A stretch of DNA of 64,000 nucleotides from positions 32,733 to 96,732 of the forward strand of contig CALXDD010000007.1 in the NCBI GenBank assembly GCA_944386985.1. Reading direction: 5' to 3'. The notes under the pieces are model-generated. The model was not told where the DNA came from and searched no databases. It saw nothing but the letters and a program-made list of their open reading frames with translations. The DNA comes from an uncultured Oscillospiraceae bacterium. Lineage in GTDB: Bacteria > Bacillota > Clostridia > Oscillospirales > Oscillospiraceae. Shown one piece after another: positions 49,520-62,070 of the stretch. The translations under genes and the position numbers were made by a program. How positions within the stretch are numbered: position 1 is the stretch's first letter; every line of letters begins with the position of its first letter.

Positions 49520-50800
49520 TTATTCTCCGATCTTGTTACATTTGCACCCTTTAAATAGAGCAATTTTGTCGGTGAGAATGGCTTCCAAATTCGAAATACT
49601 GTTGACCATGGACTCCACAGACCTGTTGGTCTGTAAAATCGTTTCCGGAGCCAGCTGATCAAAGGAAAGAATTCTCTGCACCTTCTCTCCTTCCGCATTG
49701 AGAATGTGGGAAAGGGCCGCCTGCTGCAGGGCAACAGAGACAAGCAGATCCGTAATTGCCTGACTGCGGGGGACGGGGGCTTGGGTGGTTGTGGTGGATG
49801 TGGTCGTGGTGGACGTTGTTGTGGTGGTAGTAGTGGTAGTAGTGGTACTGGTAGTAGTCGTGGTGCTGGTGCTGGTGGTAGTCGTGCTGGTGCTGGTGGT
49901 GGTAGTAGTGCTGGTACTGGTGCTGGTAGTGGTAGTAGTGCTGGTGCTGGTAGTAGTCGTGGTACTGGTGGTGACCAGCAGGCAGGCAGTGGCCTCAGGC
50001 AGTTCGCCGATAAACAGTTCGTTGTGACTCTCCGCATTCCCAGAAAAACTATCAAAAATGATATTGCCGTTGATCTGGCTGAATGTGGTGTTGGCGGCAG
50101 CGAAGGGCGCCAGCACCGAGCCGTAAATGGCGGTGGTGCTGTTCGACCAGGTTAAGGCCTGAGGAAAGTTCCACAGGATCCGCCGCGCATTTTCTCTGGT
50201 GGCCGCCGTGCCGTTTCGGAAGATTTGGTAGCTGCCGTACTGGATCGCGGAGCCGTCCACGTTGATAAGAATCGTAGCGCTCAGAGGCGCGATGATATTA
50301 ATACCATTGAGCTGCGCCAGAGAGAGCTCGGTACCATAGAGATTGCTGCTATCCAGAGAGAAAATATTCAAAGTCTCATCGGTACCAATCAGGTTCAGCT
50401 GATTGAAGACTACCTCGCCGGTACCATTAGGCACCAGAGTGCTCCAAAAATTGGAGGCGCACTTCAGGTACCGCTCCGCCTCTGCAAAGTCAATGGGCGT
50501 CCCCGTAATCAAAAGACCATTTGGGTTACCCATGGAATAGTTAATGATCGTGCTGCTGGGGTTAACCACCGTGTTGCCGCTGGCATTGGAGCCTGCGGTG
50601 ACGTTAACATTTCCATCTATCACAAAAGAAGGGTCCGTATTGGCGGGGGGCAGCGGGGTAATGCCGGCGCCGACGCCGTAGTTGCTGAGGGTGGCATTAC
50701 CGCCGACAGCTACTCGCCCTTCTGCATCAGTATTGCTCAGGCTCATGTTGCCAAAAACGAATACGTTATAGTCGTTGGCAATGCCGAAATTAAATGCCAT
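49520..50800 (-). CDS. Choice-of-anchor A domain protein with Thr-rich tract
   Basis: The 426-aa product has three parts. Residues 1-275 resemble the choice-of-anchor A domain of surface proteins (FGIANDYNVFVFGNMSLSN, GRVAVGGNATLSNYGVG at the start). Residues about 275-345 are almost only Thr and Ser. Residues about 350-426 form a tail (AITDLLVSVALQQAALSHIL ... NRSVESMVNSISNLEAILTD) homologous to the next gene upstream. There is no classical signal peptide or LPxTG, so export or spore-surface assembly must use another route. ATG 50800 follows AGGAGG. Confidence 0.8.
   Translation of the reverse strand: MAFNFGIANDYNVFVFGNMSLSNTDAEGRVAVGGNATLSNYGVGAGITPLPPANTDPSFVIDGNVNVTAGSNASGNTVVNPSSTIINYSMGNPNGLLITGTPIDFAEAERYLKCASNFWSTLVPNGTGEVVFNQLNLIGTDETLNIFSLDSSNLYGTELSLAQLNGINIIAPLSATILINVDGSAIQYGSYQIFRNGTAATRENARRILWNFPQALTWSNSTTAIYGSVLAPFAAANTTFSQINGNIIFDSFSGNAESHNELFIGELPEATACLLVTTSTTTTTSTSTTTTTSTSTSTTTTTSTSTTTTSTSTTTTTSTTTTTTTTTTTSTTTTSTTTTQAPVPRSQAITDLLVSVALQQAALSHILNAEGEKVQRILSFDQLAPETILQTNRSVESMVNSISNLEAILTDKIALFKGCKCNKIGE
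49785..49980 (-). repeat. Thr/Ser codon microsatellite
   Basis: About 195 bp are built from ACT/ACC/AGT-type triplets on the minus strand (GGTAGT/GGTGGT on plus), encoding an uninterrupted Thr/Ser tract. Such arrays can change length by slippage, in steps of three without breaking the frame. Confidence 0.9.
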
Positions 50801-50879
50801 GGTCAATCCTCCTATAGGAATTCTACTGGCCCGAATTGGCTGCTCTCAAGTGGGAGCAGTTCAAAACTGCTCCATATTT

Positions 50880-50909
50880 ATAGTATGGGGCAATCGGGCT
50901 GCGGTGCAA
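50880..50909 (-). promoter_or_regulatory. Candidate promoter of Thr-rich protein gene
   Basis: On the minus strand TTGCAC (50909-50904) and TACTAT (50885-50880) are 18 nt apart. A hairpin GGAGCAGTT/AACTGCTCC (50853-50873) follows in the early leader. Confidence 0.45.
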
Positions 50910-50911
50910 AG

Positions 50912-50945
50912 CAGGGTGGGGCTTCCTGCCGGAAGCCCCACCCTG
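50912..50945 (-). terminator. Hairpin after frameshifted tail-domain gene
   Basis: A 15-bp GC-rich stem (50912-50926 with 50931-50945) lies 3 bp past the stop. The following minus-strand sequence has only a short T stretch, so termination strength is uncertain. Confidence 0.55.
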
Positions 50946-50948
50946 TCA

Positions 50949-51238
50949 TTATTCCTGACTGATTTCAGGCTGACACAGGCAGTCATTGAAGCTCGACAGC
51001 TTGGACTGGAGGATCATTTCCAGCCGGGATACCGCATTGACCATGGACTCCACAGACTTGTTGGTGGCCAGCAGCACCTCCGGGGTCACGTCGGGGAGAG
51101 CCACCATTTTTGGATTTTCTCTCCCTCTGCGTTGAGGATGTGGGAGAGGGCGGTCTCCTCCAACGCCACCGACTGAATGAGATCCGTGATGGCCTGGTCC
51201 CTGGTGGTGGAGCTGGCGGTAATAACAGGCATACCCAT
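50949..51238 (-). pseudogene. Frameshifted gene, paralogue of the Thr-rich protein tail
   Basis: From ATG 51238 the minus strand reads [20 protein letters not shown] then [20 protein letters not shown], ending KIQK. The homologous continuation [20 protein letters not shown] ... to the stop at 50949 is in the -1 frame. The break is at a run of five A (plus-strand T 51107-51111); one more A would restore a 96-aa protein closely matching residues 350-426 of the neighbouring gene. It may be a real mutation, a sequencing error in a homopolymer, or translational slippage; it is called pseudogene provisionally. AAAGGAG lies 11 nt upstream. Confidence 0.7.
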
Positions 51239-51797
51239 AATAAGCTATACTCCTTTTGTTGTATTGAGCTTTTGCTCTCGCCATTCTATTCATACCTCGA
51301 AGTTGGCGTTACATGTTCGGGAGTCTTTTGCAGCCCATTCAAATCAGATATACGTCAGAAGCTGTATCTGTTCTCAGGTCAATAGCTGATGGAGTGATCT
51401 CTGCAGGGAACGCAGCCTGCCGGAAAAGCCTTCCTACTAAACAGCACCTCCGCAGAAGAGCGGAAGGGCAGGTTCGGCTCTGCTATGAGGCGCAGTCAGG
51501 CAAACATTTGACAAACTCCAAAAACGGATTAGAGTCCATAAAAAGCGGAAAGCCCCCGTGGTACAAGGCTTTTCATATACAATAAGCCCCGCTTTTCGAT
51601 AAAACAGTTCAAAAAGCGGGGCTTATACATTATGGAATAGCAAAACACTATAGATACCAGGTTTTCCAGGTTTGCACCCAAAACCAAATCGCAACCCAGC
51701 GCAAGCGGTTGTGATTTAGAAAGGAGGAGCAGCGGCATGAGTGCGCTCTGCCTTTTGAAAAAAAGTCGGAGCAAGCGATATAAAGCTTGCTCCGACG
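51239..51797. other. Unassigned intergenic region
   Basis: This is 559 bp between the frameshifted gene and tRNA-Leu. It contains a plus-strand promoter-like TTGACA-16-TAGAGT (51508-51535), a perfect 15-bp hairpin ATAAGCCCCGCTTTT/AAAAGCGGGGCTTAT (51582-51596 with 51612-51626) and the tRNA terminator. Base composition is more AT-rich than the flanks. No protein is convincing; a small RNA or a decayed mobile element is possible. Confidence 0.4.
51758..51796 (-). terminator. Terminator of tRNA-Leu
   Basis: The stem GTCGGAGCAAGC/GCTTGCTCCGAC (51765-51776 with 51785-51796) is followed on the minus strand by TTTTTTT, immediately after the tRNA 3' end. Confidence 0.9.
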
Positions 51798-51884
51798 TGG
51801 TGCCGGTGACCGGACTCGAACCGGTACGCTGTCGCCAGCGGTGGATTTTGAGTCCACTACGTCTACCAATTCCATCACACCGGC
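51798..51884 (-). tRNA. tRNA-Leu (anticodon CAA)
   Basis: An 87-nt class II tRNA on the minus strand. The acceptor is GCCGGTG with CACCGGC, and the CCA end is encoded. The anticodon arm GTGGA-CTCAAAA-TCCAC gives anticodon CAA (reads UUG). It has a variable arm of class II size and a T arm ACCGG-TTCGAGT-CCGGT. A long variable arm and G-rich D arm are as expected for leucine. Confidence 0.95.
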
Positions 51885-51969
51885 AGGAACAGAGACGATG
51901 GTATTATACTCCGTCTCCGTTAAAAATGCAAGGCCTTTTTCTTTTTTTGCTTCTCTTTTCTCCTCGTTC

Positions 51970-53100
51970 TCAAGGGATCTGGACGCTGACTCCGTTGACG
52001 GTGACCTCGTCCTCCGCCCGGATCAGGATATACCGTGCTCCGTCGATCTTCCGCATCTCCAGCAGATCCCCCCGCTGAGCGCTGACCCGGATGGTCACAT
52101 CCGCCGTCTTGACCTCCAGCTGCTTCGTGTCCACCAGATTCCGGGGACTCACCTCCGCCTCCATGCCGAAAGCCTCGTCGTACCGGCGGCCGAACTCCTC
52201 CGTCCGTTCCTCCGACACACCACAGTCGTCCAGCACCCGCTGCACTGTGCCCCGGGACACCACCAGAGGCTCCGTCTCGTGCTGCTCCTTGTGCTCGGCG
52301 ATCATGCCGCAGAAGGCGTCCTGCACCGCCTGGACCACCTCGCAGCGGCATTCCTCCTCTAAACTGTCCCCCAGGATGGCCTGGAAGGTCTCCCGCTGCT
52401 CTGCCGCCGGCATGGGCACCTCCTGACAGAACACCGCCTGGGCAAAATCCGGGTGGTTTTCCTTCCCGTCCCTGGCATAGTACAGCGCCCCGTACAGATT
52501 GGCGCAGCGCTGGTCAAAGGCCGGGAACAAAAAGCCCGCCTCCGGCGGCGACACCAGCCACTCCGGCGTCCGGTCCCGGAAAGCGTTCTCCTGGAGCTGG
52601 TAGCTGAGGGCCGGCTTGGTCCGCTTTACCGGACACACCGCACAGAGGATATAGGAAAAAACGTGGTCCGAGGCGTCCTCCAGCTCCTCCCCGTCGCCCC
52701 CCTTCCAGGGCACGTCATAGGTATCGTGGGCCAGGAGGATCATATAGTTATCCTCCATGGTGAGACTGCCGATGGCCTTCTCAAAGAAAGTCTCTACCGC
52801 CTCCTCGTCCCCCAAATGGGACTCCCGCAGAGCCATCAGCAGCCGGTGCTCCGGGCTGTCCGCCACCTGCCGGGTTTCAAACACAATATCCGTCAGATTC
52901 TTCCCCAGCGTACCGGAGAGCGTCTTGCGCAAAATGGAGAGAATCTGCTCTCCCTCCTCCTGACTCATCATGGCCAGGGACTGATTGAACCGGGAGAGGA
53001 TCTCCCCGCTGGCACTGACATAGCAGCCCCGCACATGACTGATGCTGCTGCGGTCCGGCCGGAAGCGGCGGCGGATCTCTCCAATCTCCTTTTCGTTCAT
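51970..53100 (-). CDS. DUF4317 protein
   Basis: The 376-aa soluble protein begins MNEKEIGEIRRRFRPDRSSI followed by HVRGCYVSASGEI, the DUF4317 signature, with the later segment YMILLAHDTYDVPWKG (about 130-145) and a C-terminal strand-rich region (IDGARYILIRAEDEVTVNG). The family is widespread in Clostridia and has no known function. ATG 53100 is chosen with GAGGAT upstream. It is monocistronic, downstream of and collinear with rpoC. Confidence 0.88.
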   Translation of the reverse strand: MNEKEIGEIRRRFRPDRSSISHVRGCYVSASGEILSRFNQSLAMMSQEEGEQILSILRKTLSGTLGKNLTDIVFETRQVADSPEHRLLMALRESHLGDEEAVETFFEKAIGSLTMEDNYMILLAHDTYDVPWKGGDGEELEDASDHVFSYILCAVCPVKRTKPALSYQLQENAFRDRTPEWLVSPPEAGFLFPAFDQRCANLYGALYYARDGKENHPDFAQAVFCQEVPMPAAEQRETFQAILGDSLEEECRCEVVQAVQDAFCGMIAEHKEQHETEPLVVSRGTVQRVLDDCGVSEERTEEFGRRYDEAFGMEAEVSPRNLVDTKQLEVKTADVTIRVSAQRGDLLEMRKIDGARYILIRAEDEVTVNGVSVQIP

Positions 53101-53191
53101 GGGTATCCTCCTCAATCAATGGCTTGTCCCACAGTATATCACACCCCCGCAGCCGCGTCGAGGGGAAAGCCGTCTCCGGCTCCTCTCAAGC

Positions 53192-53227
53192 AAAAAAAGC
53201 CGGGCGGCGCGTCTGCGCCGCCCGGCT
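53192..53227 (-). terminator. Terminator of rpoBC
   Basis: A 13-bp stem AGCCGGGCGGCGC/GCGCCGCCCGGCT with a 4-nt loop is followed by seven T on the minus strand, about 30 bp past the rpoC stop. Confidence 0.95.
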
Positions 53228-53258
53228 GATGCTCTGTGGGTTTCGGTTCAAAAAAGCC

Positions 53259-56975
<3,717 letters not shown>

Positions 56976-56993
56976 AGATGATCTCCTCCCTCC

Positions 56994-59900
56994 TTAAAAT
57001 TCCTCGTCGTCTCCGCCGTCGTCAGCGGAGAGATCGTCGCTGTCGTCAATATCCTCGATGGCGTAGCCGGACTCCTCAAAGGCGGCGTCATCGGCCACAT
57101 ACATCTGCTCCTCCCGCTCGGCGTCCATCCGGGCCAGGTTGAAGGTGGTCATCTCATCGTCGTCGTCCTTCAGCTCGATGATGTTGCCCTCCTTATCCAG
57201 CACCTGAATGTCCAGGCACAGGCTCTGCAGCTCCTTCACCAGCACCTTGAAGGACTCCGGCACACCGGGCTTGGGCACGTTGTGGCCCTTGACGATGGCC
57301 TCGTAGGTCCGGACACGTCCGGTGACGTCGTCGGACTTGACGGTGAGGATCTCCTGCAGGGTGTAGGAGGCGCCGTAGGCCTCCAGGGCCCACACTTCCA
57401 TTTCGCCGAAGCGCTGGCCGCCGAACTGGGCCTTGCCGCCCAGAGGCTGCTGGGTGACCAGAGAGTAGGGACCGGTGGAACGGGCGTGGATCTTATCGTC
57501 CACCAGATGGTGGAGCTTGAGGAAGTAGACGTAGCCAACGGTAACCTTGTTGTCAAAGCGCTCGCCGGTGCGGCCGTCGTAGAGCCAGGTCTTGCCCTCG
57601 GGATCGAGGCCCGCCTGCTCCAGAGCGCCCTTGATGTCCTCCTCGTAGGTGGCGCCGTCGAAGATGGGGGTAGCCACCTTCCAGCCCAGCTTCTTGGCGG
57701 CGTAGCCAAGGTGGACCTCCAGCACCTGACCGATGTTCATACGGGAAGGCACGCCCAGGGGGTTCAGCACGATATCCAGGGGCGTACCGTCGGGCAGGAA
57801 GGGCATATCCTCCTGGGGCAGAATCCGGGAGACAACGCCCTTGTTGCCGTGACGTCCGGCCATCTTGTCGCCCACGCTGATCTTGCGCTTCTGGGCAATA
57901 TAGACACGGACCACCTGGTTGATGCCGGGCCCCAGCTCGTCGCCGGCGGCGCGGGTGAACACCTTGGCGTCCACAATGATGCCGCTCTCACCGTGGGGCA
58001 CCTTCAAGGAGGTGTCACGGACCTCACGGGCCTTCTCACCGAAGATGGCACGGAGCAGGCGCTCCTCAGCGGTGAGGTCGGTCTCGCCCTTGGGGGTGAC
58101 CTTGCCCACCAGAATGTCGCCGCTGCGCACCTCGGCGCCGATGCGAATGATACCCCGCTCGTCCAGATCCTTCAGGGCGTCCTCGCCCACGTTGGGGATA
58201 TCTCGGGTGATCTCCTCGGGTCCCAGCTTGGTGTCGCGGGAATCGATTTCGTACTCCTCGATGTGGATGGAGGTGTACACATCCTCCCGGACCATGCGCT
58301 CGTTGAGCAGCACGGCGTCCTCGTAGTTGTAGCCCTCCCAGGTCATAAAGCCCACCAGAATGTTCCGGCCCAGGGCGATCTCGCCCTGATCGGTGGCGGG
58401 GCCGTCGGCCAGGACGGTGGGGTCCTCCACATGGCCGTCCTCGGCCACATAGCGACCGTGGACCCGGTCGCCCACAGACACGATGGGCCGCTGGTTGATG
58501 CAGGTGCCGTGGTTGGAGCGGAGGAACTTGGTCAGCTTATAGTCCTTGGTTTCGCCGTTATCGTACTTGACGGACACGCCGCAGGCATCCACGCGGGTCA
58601 CCTCGCCGTCGCCCTCGGCCAGCAGGGCCACCTCGGAGTCGATGCAGATCTTATGCTCCATACCGGTGCCGATGATGGGAGCCTCGGGACGCAGCAGAGG
58701 CACGGCCTGGCGCTGCATGTTGGCGCCCATCAGGGCGCGGTTGGCGTCGTCGTTGGGCAGGAAGGGGATCATGGCGGTGGCGATGGACACCATCATCCGG
58801 GGGGAGATATCGATATAGTCCACCCGGTCCCGGTCCACCTCGATGATCTCGTCACGGTGACGGCAGGTGATACGCTCGTTGATGAGGCAGCCATTCTCGT
58901 CGGTGGGCTCGGCGGCCTGGGCCACCACATACTGGTCCTCCACGTCGGCGGTCATGTAGGTGACGGTGTCGCTGACCTTGCCGGTGGCGTGATCCACAGC
59001 CCGGTAGGGGGCCTCAATGAAGCCGTACTCGTTGATCTTGGCGTAGGTGGCAAGATAGGAAATCAGGCCGATGTTGGGACCTTCAGGGGTCTCAATGGGG
59101 CACATACGGCCGTAGTGGCTGTAGTGCACATCACGGACGTCCATGTTGGCCCGCTCACGGCTGAGGCCGCCGGGGCCCAGGGCGGAGAGGCGGCGCTTGT
59201 GGGTCAGCTCGGCCAGAGGGTTGGTCTGGTCCATGAACTGGCTCAGAGGACTGCTGCCGAAGAACTCCTTGATGGCGGCGGTGACGGGGCGGATATTGAT
59301 AAGGCTCTGGGGGGTGACGATATCCAGATCCTGAATGGTCATACGCTCCCGGATCACACGCTCCATACGGGAAAAGCCGATGCGGAACTGATTTTGCAGC
59401 AGCTCGCCCACGCAGCGCAGGCGGCGGTTGCCCAGGTGGTCGATGTCGTCCTTGACGCACAGGCCCTTGGCCAGGGCGTTCATATAGTTGATGGAGGAAA
59501 AAATGTCGTCGATGATGATGTGCTTGGGCACCAGCTTGTCGGCGTGGAGCCGGATCTGCTCCTTCAGTTCCTCGCCCTCATACTGGCCCAGCAGCTCCTG
59601 GAGCACGTCGAACCGGACCCGCTCCTTGATGCCGCACTCCTTCAGGGGATCAAAGTCCACATAGCGGCTTAAGTCGCACATGTGGTTGGAGAAGATCTTC
59701 AGAGGGGTGCCGTCCACATCCACGGTGATCTCGTTGACGCCGATGGCGTCCAGCTCACGGGCCTCCTCCCGGGTGAGAACGTGGCCGTCCTCAAAGAGGA
59801 GCTCGCCGGTGACGGGGTGGGCCACCGGGTACACCAGCTTCTGGTTGGACACCCGGGCCCAGAGCGCCAGCTTCTTGTTGAACTTGTACCGGCCCACCAT

Positions 59901-60704
59901 GCTCAGATCGTAGCGGCGGGGGTCAAAGAACAGGTTGTCGATCAGGACCTGGGCGCTGTCCACCGTGGGGGGCTCGCCGGGGCGGAGCTTCCGGTAGATC
60001 TCCAGCAGGGCCTCCTCATAGGTCTTGCAGGTGTCCTTCTCCAGGGTAGCCACGATCCGGGGATCGTCGCCGAAGTACTCTAAGATCTCCGCGTCGGTCT
60101 TGAGCCCCAGGGCGCGGATGAGGCAGGTGATGGGGAGCTTCCGGTTCTTGTCGATACGGACCCAGAAGATCTCGGAGGTGTCGGTCTCATACTCCAGCCA
60201 GGCGCCCCGGTAGGGGATGACGGTGGAGGTGAGGAGAGGCAGATCGGTCTTGGGATCGATCTCCTTGCCATAGTAGATGCCGGGGGAACGGACGATCTGA
60301 GAGACCACCACGCGCTCGGCGCCGTTGATGATGAAGGTGCCGGCGTCGGTCATCAGGGGGAAATCGCCCATAAAGATGGTCTGCTCCTGGATCTCGTCGC
60401 TCTCGGTGTTGCGAAGACGGACGCTCACCTTCAGCGGGGCGGCGTAGTTCACATCCCGGGCCTTGCACTCCTCCACGTCGTACTTGGGAGGCTCATCCAT
60501 GATGTGCTTGATGAAGCTCAGCTCCAGGGTGCCGGAGTTGTCGGTGATGCAGCCCACGTCGCTGAAGACCTCCTGAAGCCCTTCCTCCAAAAACCACTTG
60601 TAGGAGCTCTTCTGGATCTCCAGGAGATTGGGCATCTCCATCACTTCTTCATAGCGTGCAAAGTTTTTTCTCAGCGTCTTACCGTAGTACTTGTCCTTGG
60701 CCAT
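56994..60704 (-). CDS. rpoB: RNA polymerase subunit beta RpoB
   Basis: The 1236-aa subunit has the rifampicin-pocket segment [18 protein letters not shown] followed by LSALGPGG (about 484-510) with the drug-sensitive wild-type residues (DQ, H and S positions). It also has the late conserved blocks [16 protein letters not shown] and [14 protein letters not shown], and a very acidic C-terminus ([17 protein letters not shown]). In many genomes rplL lies upstream; here the upstream gene is a divergent xdhC, with a ~210-nt leader from a consensus promoter. Confidence 0.98.
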   Translation of the reverse strand: MAKDKYYGKTLRKNFARYEEVMEMPNLLEIQKSSYKWFLEEGLQEVFSDVGCITDNSGTLELSFIKHIMDEPPKYDVEECKARDVNYAAPLKVSVRLRNTESDEIQEQTIFMGDFPLMTDAGTFIINGAERVVVSQIVRSPGIYYGKEIDPKTDLPLLTSTVIPYRGAWLEYETDTSEIFWVRIDKNRKLPITCLIRALGLKTDAEILEYFGDDPRIVATLEKDTCKTYEEALLEIYRKLRPGEPPTVDSAQVLIDNLFFDPRRYDLSMVGRYKFNKKLALWARVSNQKLVYPVAHPVTGELLFEDGHVLTREEARELDAIGVNEITVDVDGTPLKIFSNHMCDLSRYVDFDPLKECGIKERVRFDVLQELLGQYEGEELKEQIRLHADKLVPKHIIIDDIFSSINYMNALAKGLCVKDDIDHLGNRRLRCVGELLQNQFRIGFSRMERVIRERMTIQDLDIVTPQSLINIRPVTAAIKEFFGSSPLSQFMDQTNPLAELTHKRRLSALGPGGLSRERANMDVRDVHYSHYGRMCPIETPEGPNIGLISYLATYAKINEYGFIEAPYRAVDHATGKVSDTVTYMTADVEDQYVVAQAAEPTDENGCLINERITCRHRDEIIEVDRDRVDYIDISPRMMVSIATAMIPFLPNDDANRALMGANMQRQAVPLLRPEAPIIGTGMEHKICIDSEVALLAEGDGEVTRVDACGVSVKYDNGETKDYKLTKFLRSNHGTCINQRPIVSVGDRVHGRYVAEDGHVEDPTVLADGPATDQGEIALGRNILVGFMTWEGYNYEDAVLLNERMVREDVYTSIHIEEYEIDSRDTKLGPEEITRDIPNVGEDALKDLDERGIIRIGAEVRSGDILVGKVTPKGETDLTAEERLLRAIFGEKAREVRDTSLKVPHGESGIIVDAKVFTRAAGDELGPGINQVVRVYIAQKRKISVGDKMAGRHGNKGVVSRILPQEDMPFLPDGTPLDIVLNPLGVPSRMNIGQVLEVHLGYAAKKLGWKVATPIFDGATYEEDIKGALEQAGLDPEGKTWLYDGRTGERFDNKVTVGYVYFLKLHHLVDDKIHARSTGPYSLVTQQPLGGKAQFGGQRFGEMEVWALEAYGASYTLQEILTVKSDDVTGRVRTYEAIVKGHNVPKPGVPESFKVLVKELQSLCLDIQVLDKEGNIIELKDDDDEMTTFNLARMDAEREEQMYVADDAAFEESGYAIEDIDDSDDLSADDGGDDEEF

Positions 60705-60841
60705 GTAGAACTCTCATCTGCCTTTCGTTCAAGATTCCGACCCCTCCGCCCCTGCCTTGCGGCGGAGGGCCGGCCTGCGGGTCCTGATTGTGCTTTCTTT
60801 TGAAACGCCCGGGTCTGTTGTTATATTTGTCCCGTTCCCCC

Positions 60842-60870
60842 TTGCGTTTCGTTAGGGGATGTGCTACAAT
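60842..60870 (+). promoter_or_regulatory. Plus-strand promoter-like element
   Basis: TTGCGT (60842-60847), an exact 17-nt spacer and TACAAT (60865-60870). It would start a transcript near 60877 that runs into the terminator at 60962-60991. Confidence 0.5.
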
Positions 60871-60876
60871 TCCGAC

Positions 60877-60991
60877 AGTGGGTTTTGGGGGTGTTTTGCG
60901 CACTTCCACACATAAGTGCCTTATGATACCATGTTTTTCTTAAAATGTCAATGGATTTTTCAGCGGATGATGGAATTCATCCGCTTTTTTT
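60877..60991 (+). ncRNA. Candidate small RNA divergent from rpoB
   Basis: The segment runs from the predicted start of the promoter at 60842-60870 to a Rho-independent terminator (AGCGGATGA/TCATCCGCT, 60962-60985, then TTTTTT). No plus-strand gene lies upstream to need that terminator. A small hairpin GCACTT/AAGTGC occurs at about 60899-60918. The first ~40 nt would be antisense to the start of the rpoB leader. Existence of the RNA is inferred. Confidence 0.4.
60923..60951 (-). promoter_or_regulatory. Promoter of rpoBC
   Basis: On the minus strand a perfect TTGACA (60951-60946) and TATCAT (60928-60923) are 17 nt apart, predicting a leader of about 210 nt before rpoB. Confidence 0.8.
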
Positions 60992-61095
60992 GCGTCCATT
61001 TTGTCTCCGGCCGTTCGAAATTACCGAACCACAGTTGACGAAAGGTGAAAGCCATGGTAGTCTTGATTCTATAGAAAGAATAAGGAGGAATTCCC

Positions 61096-62070
61096 ATGAG
61101 CGGATTGTTTTCCAGGATCACGGACCGTCTTCAGGCCGGTGAAGCGGTAGTGCTGTGCCGGATCATCGACGCCTCCGGCTCCACTCCCCGGGGAGCGGGG
61201 GCCCGGATGGCAGTGTTTCAGGACGGCAGCACCGCCGGTACCATCGGCGGCGGCGCGGTGGAGCTGCGGGCCAGCCAGATCGGTCGGGAGCTGTGTGAGG
61301 AAGGCGGGTCCCGGACCTGTTCCTTCCGCCTGACCCCCGGCGATATTGAGGATATCGGCATGATTTGCGGCGGCGATGTGACGCTGCTGTTTCAGTATCT
61401 CTCCCCTGACCAGCTGCCGCTGGTTCGGGAGATCCTGGCGGCCATGGAGTCCGGCGGCCCCAGCTGGCTGGTAACGGACCTGTGGGAGGACGGCCGCTGG
61501 GAGATGACTTTGGACAAGGCGGGGGATGGACCCCTTTTCACCCGCCGCCCCATGCTCCGGGAGGGGGAACCCCGGCGGTATGTGGAGCCGCTCTGCCCGG
61601 CGGGTTGCGTCTATATCTTCGGCGCAGGTCATGTAGGCAACGCCCTGGCCCGGCTGCTGCACTGGATCGGCTTTCAGGTGACGGTATTTGACGACCGGCC
61701 CCACGCCCTGAAGGAGGAGCTGTTCCCGGAGGGAGTCCGGCGGATCCTGGGGGACTATGCCCATATTGACTTTCCCCTTACCCGGGAGGACTGCGCCGTG
61801 GTAATGAGCCCCGGCCACAAGATGGACTACCAGATTTTGGAGCAGGTGCTGCGGACGGACGCGGGATACATCGGCTGCATCGGCAGCCGCCGGAAGGTGG
61901 CCGCCACCCGAGAGCTTTTGCTAAAGGCGGGATTCTCCCAGGAGGTCATCGACGCCATCCACTCCCCCATCGGTCTGCCCATCGGCGGAGAGACGCCGGA
62001 GGAGATCGCCGTGTCCGTGGCGGCGGAACTGATCGCCCACCGGTCAGGGAAACTCAGCCACCATGCGTGA
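61096..62070 (+). CDS. XdhC/CoxI family protein
   Basis: The 324-aa product has an N-terminal XdhC_CoxI domain (about 10-75; VVLCRIIDASGSTPRGAGAR, GTIGGGAVE) with CGGDV near residue 95, and a C-terminal Rossmann XdhC_C domain (about 170-310; VYIFGAGHVGNALARLL). XdhC proteins help sulfurate and insert the molybdenum cofactor into xanthine-dehydrogenase-type enzymes; none of those enzymes is in the window. It overlaps the downstream regulator by 8 bp. ATG 61096 follows AAGGAGG. Confidence 0.9.
   Translation: MSGLFSRITDRLQAGEAVVLCRIIDASGSTPRGAGARMAVFQDGSTAGTIGGGAVELRASQIGRELCEEGGSRTCSFRLTPGDIEDIGMICGGDVTLLFQYLSPDQLPLVREILAAMESGGPSWLVTDLWEDGRWEMTLDKAGDGPLFTRRPMLREGEPRRYVEPLCPAGCVYIFGAGHVGNALARLLHWIGFQVTVFDDRPHALKEELFPEGVRRILGDYAHIDFPLTREDCAVVMSPGHKMDYQILEQVLRTDAGYIGCIGSRRKVAATRELLLKAGFSQEVIDAIHSPIGLPIGGETPEEIAVSVAAELIAHRSGKLSHHA

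Larger units (their letters stand above)
60705..61095. other. Divergent rpoB/xdhC regulatory region
   Basis: The 391-bp gap holds the rpoB promoter (60923-60951, minus), a plus-strand promoter-like pair (60842-60870), a plus-strand intrinsic terminator (60962-60991) and the xdhC leader. A weak plus-strand TTGACG-17-TAGTCT (61035-61063) could drive xdhC. No protein gene is seen. Confidence 0.6.

Noticed and set aside
51737-52078. Plus-strand ATG with a strong AAAGGAGG site at 51737
   Set aside because: The frame continues antisense through tRNA-Leu, its terminator and the DUF4317 gene; the purine-rich motif is probably coincidental.
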